From assembly GCA_050245915.1 (NCBI GenBank), contig JBFWWZ010000060.1, forward strand, positions 1 to 12,865: 12,865 nucleotides of DNA, read 5' to 3'. The number at the start of each line of letters is the position of its first letter. Position 1 is the first letter of the stretch. Position numbers and translations under genes: made by a program. Shown here one piece after another: positions 1-6,710 of the stretch. The notes under the pieces were generated by a model, which saw only the letters and a program-made list of their open reading frames with translations, did not search any database and was not told the origin of the DNA. This stretch comes from JBDSKH01 sp050245915 (GTDB lineage Bacteria > Actinomycetota > Actinomycetes > Actinomycetales > Microbacteriaceae).

Positions 1-15
1 ATGTGCTACCGTTTC

Positions 16-44
16 GGGTGACGGGTTCCCCTGATCCGTCACCC
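16..44. repeat. 9-bp inverted repeat in the TetR-gene leader
   Basis: GGGTGACGG at 16-24 is repeated in perfect inverted orientation as CCGTCACCC at 36-44, with an 11-base spacer. It could be a hairpin ending a gene left of the window or a binding site for the adjacent TetR-type regulator. The sequence does not decide between these; no T-run follows it. Confidence 0.5.
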
Positions 45-62
45 AGAACAACCCGTGTTCTG
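44..62. promoter_or_regulatory. candidate operator: CAGAACA-N5-TGTTCTG dyad
   Basis: CAGAACA (44-50) and TGTTCTG (56-62) form a perfect 7-bp dyad around a 5-base centre, 19 bp in total. It is less GC-rich than its surroundings. Short dyads of this size close to their own gene are typical targets of TetR-family repressors, so autoregulation of the gene at 172 is plausible. This is inference; a gene beyond the left edge could equally be the target. Confidence 0.35.
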
Positions 63-73
63 ACCACCCCGCA

Positions 74-102
74 GTCGTGGCCGTCCCCCGTGCGGCCACG
101 AC
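74..102. repeat. 10-bp inverted repeat / hairpin
   Basis: GTCGTGGCCG (74-83) and CGGCCACGAC (93-102) are perfect inverted arms around a 9-base loop. The predicted RNA stem is strong and very GC-rich but has no T-tract after it. It may be a terminator of a gene to the left or part of the regulator's 5' leader. A perfect 10-bp palindrome, ACCGCGCGGT, follows at 111-120, and TCGGG-AA-CCCGA at 142-153. Confidence 0.45.
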
Positions 103-171
103 GCGGGGGAACCGCGCGGTATCCCCTGACGCGCGGAGCCCTCGGGAACCCGACCACCGAGAGAGCAGACA

Positions 172-780
172 GTGTCCATCGAGATCCCCCGCCCGAGCGT
201 GTCGCTGCCGACCGCCCCCGCGAAGCTGCGCATCCTCGAGACCGCGAACCAGCTGTTCTACGACGACGGCATCCGCACGGTGGGCGTCGACCGTCTGATC
301 AGCTCCTCCAGCGTCACCAAGGCCACGTTCTACAAGCACTACGGGTCGAAAGACCGGCTGATCGTCGACTACGTCGCCTACCGCCACCGCCTGTTCGCCG
401 AATGGCTGTCCGACCTGGTCTCACAGGATGCCGACCCCGGCGTCGTGCTGCACGCCCTGCAAGACGAGATCACCTCCGCCATCGCCTCCCCCGGATTCCG
501 CGGCTGCCCGTTCATCAACGCCGCCACCGAGTTCCCGGATGCCACGCACCCGGTGCGCCGCGCGGTGGAGGAGCACCGCGAGTGGTACATCGACATCCTC
601 GAGCAGTTGCTGCGCCGCATGGGCCACCCGTTGTCGGGCGACGCCGCCGACGACCTGATGCTCGCGCGTGACGGCGCGATGACCGGTGGGTACGCCGGCG
701 ACCCGATCGCGTCGGCGACCGCGCTGGTCCGTGCGTTCGACCGCGTGCGCTCGGAGGCGACGCGCGCCGTCGCCGCCTGA
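172..780 (+). CDS. TetR/AcrR-family transcriptional regulator
   Basis: The 202-residue product is a one-component DNA-binding regulator, normally a ligand-released repressor. The N-terminal helix-turn-helix covers about residues 17-65, with the family-typical segment ATFYKHYGSKDRL at 51-63 (recognition helix and the following turn). The C-terminal ligand domain has the pattern RGCPFINAATEFPD (110-123), found in one subgroup of AcrR-like regulators; the cysteine at 112 could be a ligand or redox contact, which is speculation. Start is GTG at 172, behind a purine-rich GAGAGAG at about 160-166; no in-frame start nearby looks better. The leader has several inverted repeats that could hold its operator. 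The small membrane gene downstream is separated by a probable terminator, so its target may lie left of the window. Ligand and regulon are unknown. Confidence 0.9.
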   Translation: MSIEIPRPSVSLPTAPAKLRILETANQLFYDDGIRTVGVDRLISSSSVTKATFYKHYGSKDRLIVDYVAYRHRLFAEWLSDLVSQDADPGVVLHALQDEITSAIASPGFRGCPFINAATEFPDATHPVRRAVEEHREWYIDILEQLLRRMGHPLSGDAADDLMLARDGAMTGGYAGDPIASATALVRAFDRVRSEATRAVAA

Positions 781-805
781 CCTGGCTGTCTGGGAGTCGC
801 CTGAC

Positions 806-830
806 GGTCCGCTGGGCGGACTTTCTTCCT
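806..830 (+). terminator. rho-independent terminator after the TetR gene
   Basis: GTCCGC (807-812), loop TGG, and GCGGAC (816-821) form a tight 6-bp stem, extendable by a G-T wobble (806/822). The T-rich stretch TTTCTTCCT (822-830) follows directly, the classical intrinsic layout and rare in this GC-rich window. It lies 26 bases after the TetR stop. Confidence 0.7.
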
Positions 831-901
831 CGCTAGGGAGAGGGGCGGCGCGGTGCCATGCCGCGCTGGGGCCACCCGGCCCCCGACGGAAGGACCCCCC
901 C

Positions 902-1234
902 GTGATCACCCTGTCCTGGCTGCTCGTCATCGGCCTCATCGGCGCGATCCTCGCCCTGATCGACGGCATCATCCGCGTGCGCGGCCGCGGAGTCGCCATC
1001 GTCGCGATCCTCGAGATCATCGTCGCCGCACTGTTCATTCTGTCGTTCTTCGTGGCGGTGCCATGGGGCGGTTTCGTGCTCGCGATCGCGACGCTCATCA
1101 TCCTGGTGGTGCAGCTGATCGTGCGCGGGTCGACCCGTCGCTCCGGAGTGGGACTGACGGTCGTCGCGATCGTCTTCGTGCTCGCGTGGCTGGTGCTCTC
1201 TCAGGGGTGGATCGTCATCCCCGGCATCAACTAG
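902..1234 (+). CDS. small four-helix membrane protein, function unknown
   Basis: The predicted product has 110 residues, nearly all hydrophobic, with four likely transmembrane helices at about 4-24, 31-52, 57-75 and 84-101. Short arginine-rich loops (RVRGRG at 25-30; RGSTRRSG at 75-82) separate helices 1/2 and 3/4. By the positive-inside rule both loops and therefore both termini on the opposite side suggest an even-helix protein with loops 1 and 3 cytoplasmic. GTG at 902 was chosen over upstream in-frame codons because GGAAGGA (888-894) sits 7 bases before it and the upstream frame is not hydrophobic. A strong hairpin follows the stop, so it is probably monocistronic. I do not recognise a named family; small proteins like this are common in Microbacteriaceae. 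Confidence 0.8.
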   Translation: MITLSWLLVIGLIGAILALIDGIIRVRGRGVAIVAILEIIVAALFILSFFVAVPWGGFVLAIATLIILVVQLIVRGSTRRSGVGLTVVAIVFVLAWLVLSQGWIVIPGIN

Positions 1235-1243
1235 TCGCTCACA

Positions 1244-1290
1244 GGCCCCTCACAGCGCAGATCATCCTGCGGTGTGAGGGGCCCTCGTTT
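1244..1290 (+). terminator. long hairpin terminator after the small membrane gene
   Basis: GGCCCCTCACA (1244-1254) pairs with TGTGAGGGGCC (1273-1283). After one G-G mismatch, CGCAG (1256-1260) pairs with CTGCG (1267-1271), leaving the loop ATCATC. That is 16 paired bases, followed by a weak T-containing tail (CTCGTTT). It starts 10 bases after the stop of the 110-residue protein. Its 3' arm also occupies the expected -35 region of the next gene's promoter. Confidence 0.75.
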
Positions 1291-1299
1291 GCGCGTCCA

Positions 1300-1305
1300 T
1301 AGACT
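1300..1305 (+). promoter_or_regulatory. -10 box of a leaderless promoter for the 1228-residue membrane protein
   Basis: TAGACT lies exactly 6 bases before ATG at 1312, so transcription would start at the A of the start codon. There is no Shine-Dalgarno sequence before this ATG. The same layout recurs at four other starts in the window. No recognisable -35 is present. Confidence 0.6.
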
Positions 1306-1311
1306 GACGCA

Positions 1312-4300
1312 ATGCCTCAGCCCTGGAGCGACGAAGCGATCCGCCATCTGCTCGATGCCACCAACTGCCCCCGGTGCGGAACAGACGGCCTGCACGACCG
1401 GCGCTGCCTCAACTGCGGGGCCGATCTGCGCGGTGAGATCGCCGACCGCCTGTGGGCGGCATCCAGTGCCGCGGTCACCGCGCTGCGGGCCCGGCAAGAG
1501 GTGCTCGACCTCGTCCCCGTGTCGCCGGTCACCGCACCCGTGGCCGTGGCGGCGGCGGTCGGCGCACCGGCTACGGTCGCCGAGCCGGCCGCCGCGGCGT
1601 CCGCGCCCACCGTCGAGCGTTCCAGTGCGACCGTGCAGTCCGTGCTCGCCGTCGCCGGCGCCGGCCTTTTCGCGGTGGCGGCGATCGTGTTCACCTTCTT
1701 CAACCCCGATCTCACCGATGAGGTGCTGCGCAGCGCGATCGTCGGGGTCGTCACGGTCATCTTCCTCGGCGGCGCGTGGCTGCTGGCGCGGCGGGGGCTC
1801 CAGTTCTCGGCAGAGGCCGTCGGCGCGCTCGGCATGGTGTTCGTCGCCCTCGATGTCGCGGCGCTGCGCCATCTCGCCACGGGCGGGGTGAGCGCGTGGG
1901 TGTTCACCGCGATCGGGACGCTGGTGAGCGGGATCGTGATGATCGGCGTCGCGCGGCTCGCCCGCATCCGCAGCTGGCTTCTGCTCGCCCTGGCGGGCAT
2001 GGCGTTCGTGCCCGCGATGATCGGCTACGCCGGATACGACGGCGGGCTCGGCGTGTGGCCGATGGTGCTGGGGCACCTGTCCGCGGGGTTCGCAGTGCTC
2101 GCACTGCTCGAGCTGGTCCGCAGGCTGGCTCCCCGGTTCGACGGTCGCCTGACCGCGGAGCGGGTGACGCTGACTGCCCTGCAGGTGCTCGCGGTGGCGG
2201 CCGTGGTGGTCCAGCTGCCCCTGACCGATGCGCCGACGACCGGCGGGCACTGGCTGGCGATCGCCGGCGCCCTCGCGGCACTGGCCGTGCTGGCGGCGCT
2301 CGCCACCCGGCATCTGATCGCGCCGTTCTGGAGCTACCTCGCCGGCGGCTTCGCGGTCTCGGCGATTGCGACGACCCCCTTCGCGCTCGACCTCGAGCAG
2401 CCGGAGTGGTACCTCGCGCTCGTCCCCGCGGCCGCCGGCCTCGCGCTGATCGCGCTCGGCGCGCTGCCGACGCCGCGCAGCGTGGTGCGCCCGGTGCTGA
2501 CCGCCGGCGTGCTGACCATCGCGGCCATCGCGAGCGTCATCACCGTCTTCTTCGGGGCAGGGATCGTGCTGTTCCGGGCGTTCTCGGCACTGCAGACCTC
2601 GAACTACGGACCCGAAGATCTGCTCGGCCGGGACGCGGGCATCGCCGTGGTGATCGGTCTCGTCGCGGTGGCCGGCGGCCTCGCGGCAAACGCCGCACTC
2701 GGGTCCCGGCGATCCGGCTCGTTCGGCGTCGGGTACCGCATCGCGAGTGCGGCAGCCGTCTCGCTGGTGATGCTCGGCGGACTCGCGTTCGCATCCTGGT
2801 CGCAGTGGCTCCCCGTCACGCAGGTCTCGATCGCGATCGGTTTCGCGCTGGCCGTCGCCCTGCTGCTGCTGTTCGTGCCGGTGGTTCGCGACGCCCCCCT
2901 CGTGCTGCGGCTGCCCGCGATCGTCGGCGCGCATCTGGCGCTGCTGCTCGGCGGCCTGGTGTCGTGGGGCGATGAGCAGCTGACGGTTCCTGCGGGGGTC
3001 GCGATCGTGGCCGTGCTGTTCGCCGTCGCCGCGACCGTGCGCACCGCTGATCACCCTGTTCACGTCGGCGTGGGCTACGCCTACGCGCTGGTGCTGGTCG
3101 CCCGTGCGCTCGATCTCACCGATGCGCTGAGCACTGTCGCGGTGTTCTCGATCACCACCGCCGTCGGGGCGGTCGGCGCGATCGCCGCGACACTGATCCG
3201 GCGCCTGCGCGCGCCGGCCTGGTACGCGGTGCTGATCGTCACCGCGGTGCCCTTTCTGATCGGGGTCGGGGTCGTGGTGGTCGACCGCAGCGGGTGGGCC
3301 GCGCTCTCGAGCGGTCTGATCTTCTGCCTCGCGCTGACGCTCCTGCTCACCCGGCGGCCCGGCCTGAACATCGTGCTGCGGGCGATCTCGGCGGGACTGC
3401 TCGTGCCGACCCTCGCGGTCGTCGTGACCAACCTCGCGGCACAGTTCCTCGAGACGAGCGGCTCTCCGGTCGCGCTTCCGGTCATCGCCGTGATCGTCGC
3501 CGGTGTGCTGCCCAGCACCGCACTGATCCGGGCGGGGCTCGTGCGCCACGGGCTGTCGGAGCGCGAGGCCTCGGTGGCGCGGATCTGGATCGAGGCCACC
3601 GCCCTGCTCACGGGCGCGATCGCGGTCGTTCTGGCGCTGGTGCGGCAGGCCGCCGGGCTCGACACCTCGTTCATCGTGCTCGTGGTGCTCGGCATCGGCG
3701 CCGCCGCCGCCGCGATCTGGGGCAGACGGCGCTACGGGTGGTGGGTGGCGTTCGCCAGCTTCACCGGAGCCCTGTGGTGCATCTGGGCACAGCAGGGGGT
3801 GACGCTCATCGAGCCGTACCTGCTGCCACCGGCCATCGCGCTCGCCATCATCGGCGTGATCGTGACCGCGCGCGGCGGCAACGGCGTGCCGCTGTATGCC
3901 ACCGGCCTCGGGGTGTCGGTGATCCCGATGCTCGGCATCCTGGCGGTCGTGGGCTCGGGCGACTCCGTCTCGGTCCCGTGGCGCGCCTATGCACTCCTCG
4001 CCGCGGCGTGGGTGCTGCTGCTGATCGGCGCCGTGATCGGGCGGGGAAGCCGGCCCTGGATGCAGCGGCTGGCCGTGCTGCGCACCCCCACCCTGGCGGC
4101 GGCGATCATCGCCTCCTCGGCGGGCACCATCCAGGCGCTGCGGTTCGGGCTGTCGCTCGACGACCTGCCGGTGGATGCGCTCGGGCTGCTCGTGTCGCTC
4201 GGCTTCGGCGCGGCAGGTGCCGTTGCCGCGGGCGCAGCCGCGCGGGTCCTTCTCGACAACGCCGACCCGGATACGCGAATCGGCCGCAGTCGCTGGCTCT

Positions 4301-4998
4301 ACGCCCCCGCCGTCGCCTACGTCGCGATCGCGTCGTGGACCGCGCGACCGGGACATTTCGACTGGGTCTCGATCTGGACCCTCTGGGGCCTGATGCTCGC
4401 GCTGCTGATCTTCATGGTCGTGATCGTGCTGCGCACACGTGCACGGGCGACGACGCTTCCGCCCGTGTGGATGGTGTTCGCTCTCGCGTTCGTCACCGCG
4501 ATCGTCGGATGGAGCGCCCGCGACCTGCGGGTGGAGGTGTTCTCCGTGCCGCTCGGCCTGTTCCTGCTGGCGGCGGGCGTGCTCGTGATGCTCGGCGGCC
4601 GGGAGACCCTCGCGACGGCGAACAACTGGCCGGTCGGGCACACCGGATCGTGGCGGCTGCTCGGCCCCGGCATCGTCGTGCTGTTCCTGGCGTCCGTGCT
4701 GGCAAGCGGTACCGACCCGACGATCTGGCGCGCCATCGGCGTGATCGCCGCCGCCCTGCTCTCGATCCTCGTCGGCGCCCAGCTGAAACTGGCGGCCCCG
4801 TTCATCCTCGGCATCGTCGTGCTGCCGGTCGAGAACGTGGTCGTCTTCGCCGTGCAGATCGTGCGGGGCATCGACTCGATCCCATGGTGGATCACGCTCG
4901 CGATCGTCGGCGCCGTGCTGCTCATCATCGCGGTCACGTACGAGCGGCGTTCCGGGGCTGACAACTCGGTCGCGGCACGGTTGCGCGATCTGAGATAG
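1312..4998 (+). CDS. giant polytopic membrane protein with N-terminal zinc ribbon (SCO7613-type)
   Basis: The product has 1228 residues. Cys19, Cys22, Cys32 and Cys35 form a CxxC-x9-CxxC zinc ribbon, probably cytoplasmic. A loose Ala/Val/Pro-rich linker (about 65-108) follows, then an almost unbroken series of hydrophobic segments; I count about 35-38 likely transmembrane helices from about 110 to 1210. The end is a short charged tail (YERRSG..RLRDLR). Architecture and C-terminus resemble actinobacterial proteins annotated with an 'SCO7613 C-terminal domain'; this match is from memory. I see no transporter signature, nucleotide-binding motif or catalytic site. Many loops are short, and the repetitive helix content suggests growth by internal duplication, which I could not prove. 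ATG 1312 is preceded by a leaderless-type -10 and immediately begins the conserved ribbon region. A role in cell envelope or lipid handling would be a guess. Confidence 0.85.
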   Translation: MPQPWSDEAIRHLLDATNCPRCGTDGLHDRRCLNCGADLRGEIADRLWAASSAAVTALRARQEVLDLVPVSPVTAPVAVAAAVGAPATVAEPAAAASAPTVERSSATVQSVLAVAGAGLFAVAAIVFTFFNPDLTDEVLRSAIVGVVTVIFLGGAWLLARRGLQFSAEAVGALGMVFVALDVAALRHLATGGVSAWVFTAIGTLVSGIVMIGVARLARIRSWLLLALAGMAFVPAMIGYAGYDGGLGVWPMVLGHLSAGFAVLALLELVRRLAPRFDGRLTAERVTLTALQVLAVAAVVVQLPLTDAPTTGGHWLAIAGALAALAVLAALATRHLIAPFWSYLAGGFAVSAIATTPFALDLEQPEWYLALVPAAAGLALIALGALPTPRSVVRPVLTAGVLTIAAIASVITVFFGAGIVLFRAFSALQTSNYGPEDLLGRDAGIAVVIGLVAVAGGLAANAALGSRRSGSFGVGYRIASAAAVSLVMLGGLAFASWSQWLPVTQVSIAIGFALAVALLLLFVPVVRDAPLVLRLPAIVGAHLALLLGGLVSWGDEQLTVPAGVAIVAVLFAVAATVRTADHPVHVGVGYAYALVLVARALDLTDALSTVAVFSITTAVGAVGAIAATLIRRLRAPAWYAVLIVTAVPFLIGVGVVVVDRSGWAALSSGLIFCLALTLLLTRRPGLNIVLRAISAGLLVPTLAVVVTNLAAQFLETSGSPVALPVIAVIVAGVLPSTALIRAGLVRHGLSEREASVARIWIEATALLTGAIAVVLALVRQAAGLDTSFIVLVVLGIGAAAAAIWGRRRYGWWVAFASFTGALWCIWAQQGVTLIEPYLLPPAIALAIIGVIVTARGGNGVPLYATGLGVSVIPMLGILAVVGSGDSVSVPWRAYALLAAAWVLLLIGAVIGRGSRPWMQRLAVLRTPTLAAAIIASSAGTIQALRFGLSLDDLPVDALGLLVSLGFGAAGAVAAGAAARVLLDNADPDTRIGRSRWLYAPAVAYVAIASWTARPGHFDWVSIWTLWGLMLALLIFMVVIVLRTRARATTLPPVWMVFALAFVTAIVGWSARDLRVEVFSVPLGLFLLAAGVLVMLGGRETLATANNWPVGHTGSWRLLGPGIVVLFLASVLASGTDPTIWRAIGVIAAALLSILVGAQLKLAAPFILGIVVLPVENVVVFAVQIVRGIDSIPWWITLAIVGAVLLIIAVTYERRSGADNSVAARLRDLR

Positions 4999-5014
4999 CG
5001 CCCGGCCCGGGCTA
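4996..5014. terminator. inverted repeat between convergent genes, containing both stop codons
   Basis: TAGC (4996-4999) and GCTA (5011-5014) pair, and CC (5001-5002) pairs with GG (5009-5010) past one bulged base, closing a GC-rich loop. The TAG stop of the plus-strand membrane gene is one end and the TAG of the minus-strand cupin is the other. It could act as a compact bidirectional terminator; stem stability is modest and there is no T-run. Confidence 0.4.
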
Positions 5015-5389
5015 CCGCTTCGTGACCACCGTGAACAGGATCGCGCTGTCTTCGACGGCGGCGAGCGAATGACGCCCATCCGGAATCGTGATCAGGTCCC
5101 CCGGCGAACCGTTCCATGAGACATCGCCCGCCTGCAGCAGGACCCGACCCTCGAGCACCTGCACGGTCGCCTCACCCGGGTTCTCATGGTCGGGCATCGT
5201 CTCACCGGCGCGCATCGCGATAAGGGTCTGGCGGAGCAGATGTTCGTGGCCGCCGAAGATCGTCTTCGCACTGCGGCCGCTGGATGCCTCGCGTGCTTGA
5301 CCGAGTTCATGCCTCGCCAGGGCGATCAGCGACGTCTTCTGCATCGACCCAGGATGCACCAGATCACCGTCCCGAGCATCCTCCATCAT
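5012..5389 (-). CDS. small single-domain cupin protein
   Basis: The product is a compact cupin (125 residues from the first ATG) with one beta-barrel domain. Motif 1 is read as GETMPDHENPGEATVQVLEG (62-81), with His68, Glu73 and Gly81; the second histidine of the classical HxH is replaced by Asn, so metal binding may be altered or absent. Motif 2 is GDLITIPDGRHSL (97-109) with Pro103, Gly105 and His107. The ATG at 5389 overlaps the MFS stop in ATGA, suggesting translational coupling. The alternative ATG at 5344 gives MQKTS... and 110 residues, which is where I would expect family conservation to begin; the first 15 residues look unlike a domain. Neither start has a strong ribosome-binding site. 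Cupins of this size serve as sensors or as small enzymes; substrate unknown. It is probably cotranscribed with the MFS gene. Confidence 0.8.
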   Translation of the reverse strand: MMEDARDGDLVHPGSMQKTSLIALARHELGQAREASSGRSAKTIFGGHEHLLRQTLIAMRAGETMPDHENPGEATVQVLEGRVLLQAGDVSWNGSPGDLITIPDGRHSLAAVEDSAILFTVVTKR

Positions 5390-6600
5390 CCGCGCCGTGA
5401 CCGCACCACGACCATCAGAAGTACGAACGCGGCGATCTGAGCCGGGACCGTGACCAGGCTCAGCGCCACGGCATCCGGGTACACGCTGCCGGCGAAGGCG
5501 GCACCTCCGAACACTCCAGCGCCCTGGAAGACCGCGAACAGCCCGTACGCGGTACCCCGGCGCGCGACGGGGACGAGGTCGGCGATGAGAGCCTTCACGG
5601 TCGAATCGTGCACCCCCGTCGCCGCACCCCAGATGACGACGCCCACCAGTACGAACACCAGAGATGTCGAGAACGTCAGGATCGGGATGCCGGCGACGAG
5701 AACGGGGACGACGAGCAGAGCCCCGGCTCCGAAGCGGTCGTACGCGCGCCCCGTCACGATCGACGCGACCGCGGCCGCCACCATGCCCACCGCGAACACC
5801 AGCGGGACCGCGGCCAGACCGACCAGGCCGCCCTCCGTCAGGTGGAACGAGATCACCCCGAACCCGACGAGGCCGAAACTGGTGAGCGCGGCGGAGATGC
5901 CGAACAGGTAGAGCGAGACGGGCAGCCGGCCGCGACTGCCTGCGGCAGGCACGGGACGGCTTCGGGAGCCCGGCTGGAGGGCGAAGACACCAGGATCCGG
6001 CACCCGGCTGCGCATCCAGAGCAGCAGGAGGATCGCGAAGACACCGGGGACCGCGAGGACCGCGAATGCCGGCCACAGGGCACCGGAGATCGCGATCACG
6101 GCCGCCACCAGCAACGGACCCGAGAACGCGCCGACCTGGTCGAGCAGCTTGTGCACCCCGAATCCACGTCCCCCGCCGACCGCCGTCGCCGCATGCGCCA
6201 GAAGGACCGTCTTGGCAGGACTGCGGATCGCCTTGCCCACCCGCTCGACGACGATCAGGAAGGCCGCCACGGCGACCGCCCCCGGTCCGAGGAACGGGGT
6301 CAGCGCGAGCAACGGGACGCAGAGCACGGTCACGGCGTAGCCGCCGATCGCGAAGCCCCAGTACCTCCGGAAGCGATCCACCAGCGGGCCCGAGACCAAC
6401 CGCAGACCGAACCCCGCTGCCTCGGCTCCGCCCGTGATGATCCCGACCGCGAGGGCGCTGGCACCCAGCGAGGCGAGGAGCGGCCCCGACACGGAACGCG
6501 CCCCGTCGGCGACCAGATCGATCGCGAGGCTCACGATCCCGAAGCCGATCACCACGCGCCATGCGCTCCACCGCGGGGTGGAGGAGTCGGGGACGCTCAT
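5386..6600 (-). CDS. MFS-family transporter
   Basis: The 404-residue product has the length and hydrophobic pattern of a 12-helix major facilitator. The loop after helix 2 reads SGPLVDRFRR (70-79), a version of MFS motif A, and the mirrored half has TGRAYDRFGAG at the matching place in the second six-helix bundle. A charged, proline-rich central loop (about 195-225, rich in Arg and Ser) separates the halves. The helix 4-5 region contains KAIRSPAKTVLLAHA, probably part of the transport path. ATG 6600 has GGAG (6606-6609) 5 bases upstream. Its 5' end begins only 13 bases after the tRNA, so it may be transcribed through the tRNA. It overlaps the cupin by 4 bases. Substrate cannot be read from sequence; a drug or metabolite exporter is most likely by family frequency. 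Confidence 0.9.
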   Translation of the reverse strand: MSVPDSSTPRWSAWRVVIGFGIVSLAIDLVADGARSVSGPLLASLGASALAVGIITGGAEAAGFGLRLVSGPLVDRFRRYWGFAIGGYAVTVLCVPLLALTPFLGPGAVAVAAFLIVVERVGKAIRSPAKTVLLAHAATAVGGGRGFGVHKLLDQVGAFSGPLLVAAVIAISGALWPAFAVLAVPGVFAILLLLWMRSRVPDPGVFALQPGSRSRPVPAAGSRGRLPVSLYLFGISAALTSFGLVGFGVISFHLTEGGLVGLAAVPLVFAVGMVAAAVASIVTGRAYDRFGAGALLVVPVLVAGIPILTFSTSLVFVLVGVVIWGAATGVHDSTVKALIADLVPVARRGTAYGLFAVFQGAGVFGGAAFAGSVYPDAVALSLVTVPAQIAAFVLLMVVVRSRRG

Positions 6601-6613
6601 GACAGCTCCAGCG

Positions 6614-6687
6614 TAGGGCGGACGGGACTTGAACCCGTGACCGACGGATTATGAGTCCGCTGCTCTAACCAGCTGAGCTACCGCCCC
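6614..6687 (-). tRNA. tRNA with CAU anticodon (elongator Met, or Ile2 read by lysidine)
   Basis: The 74-base cloverleaf is complete on the minus strand: acceptor GGGGCGG/CCGCCCT, D stem GCTC/GAGC, anticodon stem GCGGA/TCCGT with loop CTCATAA (anticodon at 6651-6653), T arm ACGGG/CCCGT with loop TTCAAGT, discriminator A. CCA is not encoded. Two wobble pairs are present: G-U at the end of the acceptor (1-72) and G-U at the top of the anticodon stem (27-43). It is not an initiator, which would have unpaired C1/A72 and GC-rich pairs in the anticodon stem. CAU is shared by elongator Met and by tRNA-Ile2, whose C34 is changed to lysidine by TilS. The G27-U43 pair and TTCAAGT loop resemble E. coli ileX from memory, slightly favouring Ile2. 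Confidence 0.93.
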
Positions 6688-6698
6688 GTACCTCAGAA

Positions 6699-6704
6699 AC
6701 CCTA
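6699..6704 (-). promoter_or_regulatory. possible -10 box of the tRNA promoter
   Basis: On the minus strand TAGGGT ends 11 bases before the first tRNA base, which would give a short 5' leader for RNase P to remove. Only 23 bases separate the tRNA from the glycosyltransferase stop, so any -35 would lie inside that gene's end; none is convincing. Confidence 0.3.
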
Positions 6705-6710
6705 GCGGGG

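Noticed and set aside
3294..4961. 555-residue plus-strand frame inside the large membrane gene
   Set aside because: Arg/Ala/Gly-rich shadow in another frame of a gene with strong codon bias; no recognisable protein features.
1231..5079. 1282-residue open frame on the minus strand, opposite the large membrane gene
   Set aside because: Its product is a low-complexity run of Arg, Asp, Gln, His and Gly with no hydrophobic core or domain, exactly what the antisense of Val/Ala/Leu codons in GC-rich DNA gives. The plus-strand frame has a zinc ribbon and membrane helices.
5390..6571. Extension of the cupin frame through the MFS gene
   Set aside because: The upstream part is an Arg/Gly/Pro-rich shadow of the transporter; the cupin starts at the ATGA overlap or at 5344.
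6614..6687. tRNA as an integration site of a mobile element
   Set aside because: No integrase, no repeated tRNA 3' end and no composition change on either side.
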